A DNA stretch of 64,000 nucleotides from Entoloma clypeatum (taxonomy: Eukaryota > Basidiomycota > Agaricomycetes > Agaricales > Entolomataceae), in contig OY751487.1 of NCBI GenBank assembly GCA_963565915.1, forward strand, positions 3,968,001-4,032,000, read 5' to 3'. Position numbers and translations under genes: made by a program. The notes beneath the pieces are model-generated. The model was given only the letters and a program-made list of their open reading frames with translations. It did no database searches and was not told the DNA's origin. Positions 57,031-64,000 of this stretch are shown piece after piece (the first letter of the stretch is position 1; every line of letters starts with the position of its first letter).

Positions 57031-58714
57031 TTATGGACGCGTTCGAGGCGAGGTCTTGCTGCTGTGTAAATCCTGTACATCGAAGAATACACTGAACCCA
57101 AAGGCGAGACAGAGGAGGCATGCGGCGGCAGACGATACGTTGTACGCGTTACACCTGCCAAAAAGTCAATACTGGGGCATGCAACGCAATGCCTAGTCAA
57201 CTTACCATCCCCCGAAACCGCCACTCGGACATCTCTTCCCAATCAATATGTAGACAAAAGCGGCACCCCAGAGGACCATGCTCAAGACATCAAACACAGC
57301 CACCTTCTTAGCCCATCCCCTCGCCCGTTTCCAGTCCTCCTCCATTGCAAGTCCTGTAAATATACTTCGGCGCCGTGGTCTCCTTTTCTGTCTTGTACTT
57401 TGAAAACTCCCGTCCCAACCTCGGTTCTCATTTTCGTCGTATTCCTCTTCCTCCCTCTCATTCAATGCGTCAGGATCGACGATGAGATTCACTTGTATAC
57501 CATTTGATGCATTGGTTCCTGTCCCTCCTTTCTGTGTTTTGTTTTTCCCGGCTACTTTCCCTCCTGGAAGCCCTTGTATGGGTAGAACCATCATGCCATG
57601 AGACGCTGGGTCATGGGGGGCTGCCCGGCGTTTGCCTGCACAACAACATGGCCGGAAAACAAAGAGGTAGAGAAGCAAGAGCAACGTGATGACAGAGAGG
57701 AGGTATAGGACAAATGCCGGTGGCTTGTTCGCTGGGGGTGGGGGATCTTTCAATTTCATAACCTATTTATGCCGGCGTTCAGAAAAATGGTAGGAGTCTG
57801 CTCGTAGTCATACATACGGTAGCAGCGTATATGGATGGTACGGAAGCCGCTAACGCCAGAAATATTTGCAGAGCTCTTGTTGCCATCCGCTTGTTTGGGC
57901 CTGCTGTTACCAAATTTCCATTCCGGTCGACCGTCCCGATCAATGGTTTGCCATTGGCATCCACAAAGTCGCCTCCTCCATCGTGATTTGAACGATTCTT
58001 GCCTTTGTAGCCAAATTCGCGCTCAAGCATCCTAAGACGTTCCTCTTTGATGGCTGGATGAAGAGGTCTATCAAGATTTGGTGGGTCATCGGTCCAAGGG
58101 AAGAGTTCACGTGTTGACTCGTGGCCAATGGATGATGCTGGAAAATAAGCATGAGAATTTGCCGCAAAACTTTCTGACGGGTGGGGTATGTAGACGGGAT
58201 CGAATGGTGATTTCTTGTTAATAGAGTCCGGATGAGATGTTGGTGGAGGGCCTAGATATGATGATCGCATGGTACCGGTAATCTCTGGGGTATACCAGTC
58301 CCGCGACCACGGCGGAAAGTGGGAGATGTCAAGCTCTGGATCATAGGGCGGTTCATAGTGTGAGCCAGGATTTGGACGGTGGGGCGGAGGTAATGAGAAT
58401 GGACGATTTCTTGATAAATGGTGGTTGGATGAGAGGGTGTCTCGTGAAGTCAGAGAAGGTGTTGGTTGGAAGTGAGGGTTTGCTAGAGGGCGTTGGGAAG
58501 GAGGGGATGGCGGGTAGTCTGGAAATGGTGGATAAGGGCCTTCAAGGGTTCTAGCATAATCAGCCAGGTCGAGCGCCTCGACAGATCCGTCAGGATGGGT
58601 ATGCAGATAATCTGGGTATGGTTCGTCTTCCCCCTCGATATACTGTCCTCGGATGTTGCTAGGTTCGAAGGGTTCTGGCGACCATGGTCGTCGAAATTGA
58701 GAGCCTCCATACAT
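57031..58714 (-). CDS. Basidiomycete four-TM membrane protein, unknown function
   Basis: The N-terminal 260 or so residues are Pro/Ser/His/Tyr-rich and probably disordered, with HPAIKEERLRMLEREFGYKG near their end. TM1 is LQIFLALAASVPSIYAA, TM2 FVLYLLSVITLLLLLYLFVF, TM3 VFDVLSMVLWGAAFVYILIG, and TM4 ACLLCLAFGFSVFFDV. The TM2-TM3 loop is long and carries RQKRRPRRRSIFTG. The motif GKRCPSGGFGGWCNAYNV joins across the intron at 57147-57204. The end is HSSKTSPRTRP. From memory this four-TM core with CNAYNV is conserved in basidiomycetes without an assigned function. Start: ATG 58712-58714. Confidence 0.68.
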
Positions 58715-58919
58715 GGTCAACGAAGGGATGATCGTCAGCGTCGTTAGTGGTCGTAAAGGTCGTCAGCTAGAACAGATGGTCCGCCCGCCGTTCTGAGCGC
58801 CCAAGGGCTGCCGCAGGCCGTGATGGTGGCGCAAGAGCTGTGGGAATCGCGGAATAACGTCACGTGTTTTCGCGTTTTTCACTCAGCATCCTGACGCGAG
58901 CATCTGAACGCTCGCGGAC
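58715..58919. promoter_or_regulatory. Bidirectional promoter region, four-TM protein / POT1
   Basis: 205 bp. A repeated GTCGT/CGTCAG pattern near 58735-58765 and TGACGCGAGCATC before the POT1 start are visible. TGACG cores could be bZIP sites, but this is not testable by eye. Confidence 0.4.
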
Positions 58920-61900
58920 ATGAAGCGTTGCGCACCTGCAGACGGTACAGCCTCAAAACGACCAAGACTTGACCTTGCTTCTGTATTCGATGATCCAAGC
59001 CATGAACGTGCTGCGACTGATATTCTTGACCATGATAGTGATGCTGGCTTCATAAGGTGTCGGTGCTACATGGCCTGGAAACCATCTGACAGAAACCATC
59101 CTGTTATACTGGAAACGACTCAAGAATCATCTCCGATACATAGAATCAAAGTCGAGTTCAATGGAGATTGTATCAAGTTCTTCAATGAGCTCGAAATCAA
59201 GGCGCAGGATACGATGTTTCTGGCACTGAAAGGCGTCACGAGAGTTGTGCTGAAGGACATTCCCCGCGCCTGCACCCTTCCTATGAAGTTGATCTTTTCA
59301 AGTGGTGTCATCATTAGCTTCACCAAGCGTCGTGGTATCAATCTTGCAGATGCCAGGTATACAGTTAATACCTGGGAGTGTGAGTCGTATCTCTGTTATG
59401 GTTCTGCAGCTACTTAACCTTACCATCTGTGCAGTGGATAAAACCATTGTACCGGAGACTACCGATTGGTTTAAAACTATGAACGTAGGTCACCAGAAAG
59501 AGCCCAACAATCATATTCCCGCACTGCGCCAAACCTCTCCTCACAGTCTGCCCACTGGTCCACCTATAAGCGAGGATCCGGCCCCTTCAATCCCATCTGA
59601 TCAAACTTCACGTCCAGTCTCTCTTATGGTTGATTCGGAAGCATCCGCCTTCGCAACTCAATCGTTATCTTGCGTTTCGTCGGATTCAGCAAAACTTGCA
59701 GTGAAACGCACCACACCGGTTCAAGTAATGTCCAAGAAACAACAGAAAAGAAAGAGGAAGCTCATGAGGCAGCTAGAGGCGGCAGCTATGGTCCCTACCA
59801 CTGCCCCAGTGGCAAACACGTCGTCTAGTCATGTAGAAGCTAACTCGAACGTCCAGGTAGGATTGTTTGGGTGCAAATCTCCTATTTACATTGCACTCAC
59901 GATAACATCGCCCGAGAAGGCATTCGCTTCGAGCGTGAGTGGCGTTCAAACCTCAGTAGCTTCTCCAAGGACACTTTCAACACCTACTACAACAACCACG
60001 CCAGAAAGGGCATCTCCTGTCCAAACCGGCCTAGAACAATCGGAACCTGAAGCTTTAAGAACTGAAACTGAACCGACTGAACCACTTGGGATGACGGCAG
60101 GGATATATGCGGACTATGTGAGTTTCATTGGCTCAACAACCTTTCCATCTTATCGCACTTATCTTCAGGACAAGTATGCCGCTTTGAACACCCTTAAACC
60201 GCCGTCAATTTGTCATATAATCGGGATTGTCACCGTTGCAACTCCTCCTCGGAAAACAAAAGTCGGGGGTAAGTGCCTATGCTCAATTTCCGTACATGCA
60301 TATCCTGAAGACCCATATCTAGAGTGGGCGTGCAATATCAAGCTCATTGACCCAAGTAATGCCGATGTCTCGGGTTCGGAGTGCTTTCAGGTCAATTGCT
60401 TCACAAAGAAATACCAAGAATGGTTACCTCGACCAAGTCCGGGAGAAATTGTAATAATGAAACATGTGAAGGTGACCCAAAACTCAAAAAAGCACCCCCA
60501 ATTCGTGCTTAGCGCTATCTTAGATCACGATTTTCCATAGCAAGGCAACTGGTACAGGTTATGCAGACAAGTTACAGTGGGCAATATATTCTCCGACTTC
60601 TGGTAAAGTACATCATGGTGACTTGGGGAACTCTCCTGAATCCGAAAATTTGGCGGACGGGTACGGTTACGCATTCTCTCCATTCTTCCAACCTGGCGAA
60701 GGCGTCGTTCGATATTGCTCGCGTTTGTCTGACTGGTGGCTCGAAATAGCCAGGGGGCAAAATAGTGCTAAGGGAGAAGTAAATCAAATAGGTGGGGGCA
60801 CCGTTGACCTCCCTCAGAGGGTGGCGAGAGAGCATAGGCTCATTTCGGAAGCGGGTCCTGAAGTCGCGCCTATGGGTTTCTTTGATTGCACAGTGGAGGT
60901 GAGTGGCGCGTGCTCAAGTCATCTTTCCGCAGCGTTCATACTTGTGATTTCAGATGCTTTACGGTCACATGAATGACAACGGTGTCTACAGTCTCTACGC
61001 TACGGACTATACACAAAACCCGGCGATCACGCCTGTTCAAGGTGTATGGTGTCCAAAGGGACTGTCTGAATATGTTCTTAAATTCGAGATGTGGGATGAG
61101 GCGGTCAACATGTCAAGAATAATGAGAGCTGGTGAATATTATTCGATCAAAAATGCTCGCATGCGGACATCCCTTGGCGGCTATGTGGAGGGGAAAATAG
61201 CCGAAGCCAAAATCTCAAAGTTGGAACCGGAAAATGCAAGTCATAATCCGTTCTTGAATGCCCTGTTGAAGTCCGTTCTTTCTTTTTGCTTGTTGTCTAT
61301 TATTTCACGCATTGATATTTGTAGGAGAAAGGCGTCGTGGCAAGCGTCCAATACTGATGCTATTCCTAATGAGTTTGGAGATCACACTATTGACAAAGCT
61401 CCCGAAGGCGACCATTTCAACTGTATTGCGGAGGTACGATCACATCATTCCTTCAGATTTCGGTTTCCCATCTTATAACATTCCAGGTCTTACATACAGT
61501 GTATGAACCGACAAAGATATCGTGTATCTATGTTACAGATTATACCATGCGTCAAGACCTCCTTTCTCAGAATTTGAAAGGAACCTGGGCCGCGGGACTC
61601 GACGGTCGCATTTTGAAAATCGCACTATTCGATAATCAGGCAGAAATGGCACAGCGCGTTGAAGTTGGATCCCTCTACAGCATTAAAAAGTTGAGGTTGA
61701 AGAAAAGCCAGACGGGCCAGCAGTTACAGGGGAGACTTGGGGGATCGGAACGCCTGATATCCTTAGTCAATCCCCAAAATGACACAGATATCCAACCCCT
61801 TATCAGGTATCTTTAATTCGTGAACAAACGATCATTCTGTGCTAATAGCATAACAAGGCGGAAAGAGAGGTTACAGAGCGGTGATATCGTTCAGAATGAA

Positions 61901-62571
61901 GATTCCAAACAACACTACCACACAGAAAGTCGGTCGCCTTCAAGGGCCGTCAAACGACGTTTCGGACGGAGTATTACAGAGATACAGGCAAGCGAAAAGT
62001 GTCCCAACAAGTTCCGTGTTTTTGCGAGGGTTGTTGACTTCCATCCCTGGGATTTGGGGAATGCTGTGATTCCTTGGTGCAAAAAGTGTGACCAAATGTA
62101 TGTCTATGACAATTTCGACATTCTCTTATCCTTAGGTTCATGTGCCAGAGTTCCGGAGACGCATATAGCATGCCCTGATTGTTTGGACTCTGACCATGAG
62201 TTCTTGGACTACGTCTACCAAGTATATTTCCGAATACGGGACGAGGAAGGAAACGAACTTGATATATCCGTGAACAATGAAGTGGGTTCTTTCTTGCTCT
62301 TTTTCCTTCATATCTGTACAAATTTCTGGTATAGTGTCCTATCTTTGAGGGTCTCAAACGGACAGACGTACGGGCCGACAAAGTTGCATATAATGCTCTC
62401 CTAAGCAGGCTAACACCCATGATCGGGAATTTGGTGAAGGCTCATGAAGCTATCACGGGCAAATCAACAGACATCGTATGCGACACGCCGCTTTTGTCCC
62501 TGATTCTTGATAGTTGGGCGTCGCAGAACCAAAGGGCATATTGTCTTGCACAATGCGAGGACGTGTTATGA
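58920..62571 (+). CDS. POT1: Telomere single-strand-binding protein POT1
   Basis: Binds the telomeric G-overhang and protects chromosome ends. An N-terminal domain (FNELEIKAQDTMFLALKGVT, RACTLPMKLIFSSGVIISFT) is followed by a long Ser/Thr/Pro linker. This linker holds a basic, NLS-like KKQQKRKRKLMRQLEAAA. OB1 is ICHIIGIVTVATPPRKTKVG, then SISVHAYPEDPYLEWACNIK and PSPGEIVIMKHVKV. OB2 spans YGHMNDNGVYSLYATDYTQN and KFEMWDEAVNMSRIMRAGEY. A repeat-like OB fold follows (TVYEPTKISCIYVTDYTMRQ, KIALFDNQAEMAQRVEVGSL). A C-terminal OB contains a four-Cys cluster: VIPWCKKCDQ and IACPDCLDSDH. At least eight introns. POT1 is assigned from OB order and the paired YVTDYT motifs. Confidence 0.75.
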
Positions 62572-62829
62572 TGACTTGAGCATGACTTTTCTTTATGCTT
62601 CCTGTAATCCAGATAGTATTATAGAATTGTGAACGTTATAGACAACTGCCAAGAACCTTCAACCTCATGGGACAGCTTTGTCTGAATCTAATTTATCACT
62701 TTGCCAGGGGTTTCCAGTTTCATCACCATCTCGGTTTGATGGGTGATCTCACTGCATTTAGTTTATCAAGCTCTGCATCGGAATGATGGGTCTCCACGTT
62801 GACAGGTTCAACAATTCCCCTCAAGAGTC

Positions 62830-64000
62830 ATGCGATTTTTCTGGACGCTGGTCGTAGCCCTTCTCGCACACAAGACTGCTCTTGCAACAGCGCCCAGGCG
62901 GCGTTCATACGACACTCACAACTACTATGTGGTGGAACATGACCCGAGGATCAATTCCGGTGCATCGCTGGCCGATGTTGAGCGTGCATTGGGAGTAGAG
63001 GTCGTTGAACAGGTTGGAGAGCTCCACGACCACTGGCTGGTACGGAGCGAAAAGCCTCTAGAAGACTTGGCTGCTCGTGACGAAAGTCAGGAAGAGCTCG
63101 ATCCTGTCCTCGAAACGTTCAAGAGCTTGCACCTCAAGGCTAACTCAAGAAGACTGGCATCGCGCTCTGAAGATGGCCTTCAAGCTCGTGCGATCGTTTC
63201 GTCTGTCCGGCATCTGGCGCGCCAAAATCTTGAACAACGGTACAAACGTGCTCCCCCTCCCATCCGACCACCAGCTTCTGCAGCCGGTGTCGCTGAACGG
63301 TTCGGAATAATTGATCCCATGTTTACCAGGCAGTGGCATATCGTCAACGATGAGTATCCTGAACACATGATGAATGTCGCTCCTGTATGGGATATGGGTA
63401 TCACTGGCAAAGGCGTCATCTCATCTGTAGTCGATGATGGTCTTGATTTCACTAGCGAGGATCTCGCAGAAAACTTTGTGGGCACATTCCTAATAATTAT
63501 TCATGAACCAGGGCTCATAGAACCATAGGACGTAGAACACTCGTATGATTTCAATGACCACGAACCCCTTCCCTATCCCAAGAAGTCGCATGACCGCCAC
63601 GGTACTCGCTGCGCTGGCCAAATCGCTGCCGGGAAGAATAATAACTGTGGTATCGGAATCGCTTATGAATCCAAGGTCGCGGCTGTGAGAATCCTCTCAG
63701 CGCCAATCCACGATGTGGATGAAGCCGCTGCCTTGAATTATGGATTTCAGAACGTCTCCGTCTACAGTTGTAGTTGGGGTCCCCGAGACAACGGGAAAGC
63801 CATGGGAGCCCCTTCCTACCTGATCCAGAAGGCCGTACTCAACGGGATTAACAATGGTCGAGCAGGGAAAGGCTCAATCTTTGTCTTTGCAAGCGGAAAC
63901 GGTGGTGGTCATGATGATCAGTGCAATTTTGATGGCTACACAAATAGCATCTATTCAGTGACGGTTGGGGCTGTCGATTATCAAGGGCAACATCCGTACT
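62830..64000 (+). CDS. KEX2: Kexin-type proprotein convertase (KEX2), 5' part
   Basis: A Golgi serine protease that cleaves after Lys-Arg. The signal peptide is MRFFWTLVVALLAHKTALA. A pro-region (NYYVVEHDPRINSGASLADV, ARDESQEELDPVLETFKSLH) ends at a self-cleavage site EQRYKRAPP. The catalytic domain starts RQWHIVNDEYPEHMMNVAPV. Asp lies in VVDDGLDFTSEDL, His in HGTRCAGQIAAG, and the oxyanion Asn in FASGNGGGHDDQC. The nucleophilic Ser lies beyond 64000. One intron, 63478-63528, joins LAENF to DVEHSYDFNDHEP. The gene is cut by the window edge and otherwise looks intact. Confidence 0.93.

Overview
This window is nuclear DNA from a filamentous basidiomycete, most likely an Agaricomycete. Almost every gene is split by short introns of about 45-70 bp with GT(A/G)NGT donors. 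Intergenic gaps are short. The gene complement is fungal: KEX2, an asparaginase-ankyrin protein, bifunctional tryptophan synthase, a WOPR regulator, an EF-hand NADH dehydrogenase, RdRP and POT1. I infer the clade from gene structure and families only; no rRNA or tRNA gene was seen to place it further.

Layout. 1-10.5 kb: 3' end of an SRP40/Nopp140 gene (+), tRNA-Ile lysidine synthase (-), GPI mannosyltransferase III/GPI10 (+), external NADH dehydrogenase with EF-hands (-), YTH-domain m6A reader (+). 11-20 kb: ADGF-type adenosine deaminase, triple-KH protein, BRX1 (all +), a decayed arrestin-like gene, CSM1/PCS1-like protein (+). 20-33.7 kb: asparaginase-ankyrin (-), TRP5 (+), MYG1 (-), eIF2B-beta (+), GUF1 (-), CWF18 (+), WOPR factor (-). 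34-47 kb: elongin A (+), GID7-like (-), ECL1-like (-), VPS54 (-), metaxin-like (+), an orphan small gene (-). 47.6-49.8 kb is empty of recognisable genes. 49.8-64 kb: RNA-dependent RNA polymerase (-), an unrecognised two-TM protein (+), phosducin-like (-), four-TM protein (-), POT1 (+) and the 5' part of KEX2 (+).

The layout strongly alternates. Nine head-to-head pairs have start codons 22-311 bp apart, and several convergent pairs end within 80-180 bp of each other. The genes are mostly housekeeping: tRNA and mRNA modification, ribosome assembly, mitochondrial translation and respiration, vesicle tethering, GPI anchors, telomere capping. They do not form a metabolic or defence cluster. The closest thing to a system is the silencing-type RdRP, which shares a 140-bp divergent promoter with an unrecognised two-TM protein and lies beside a 2.2-kb gene-free stretch with palindromes.

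Exon structures were worked out by hand from conserved motifs and reading phase. Most boundaries are firm where a conserved domain crosses the junction. They are weak at some 5' ends (GID7, the phosducin-like gene, the orphan genes). Further features of note are five GC-AG introns, a run of micro-exons across the GTPase motif of GUF1, and a pair of twin hairpins downstream of TRP5.
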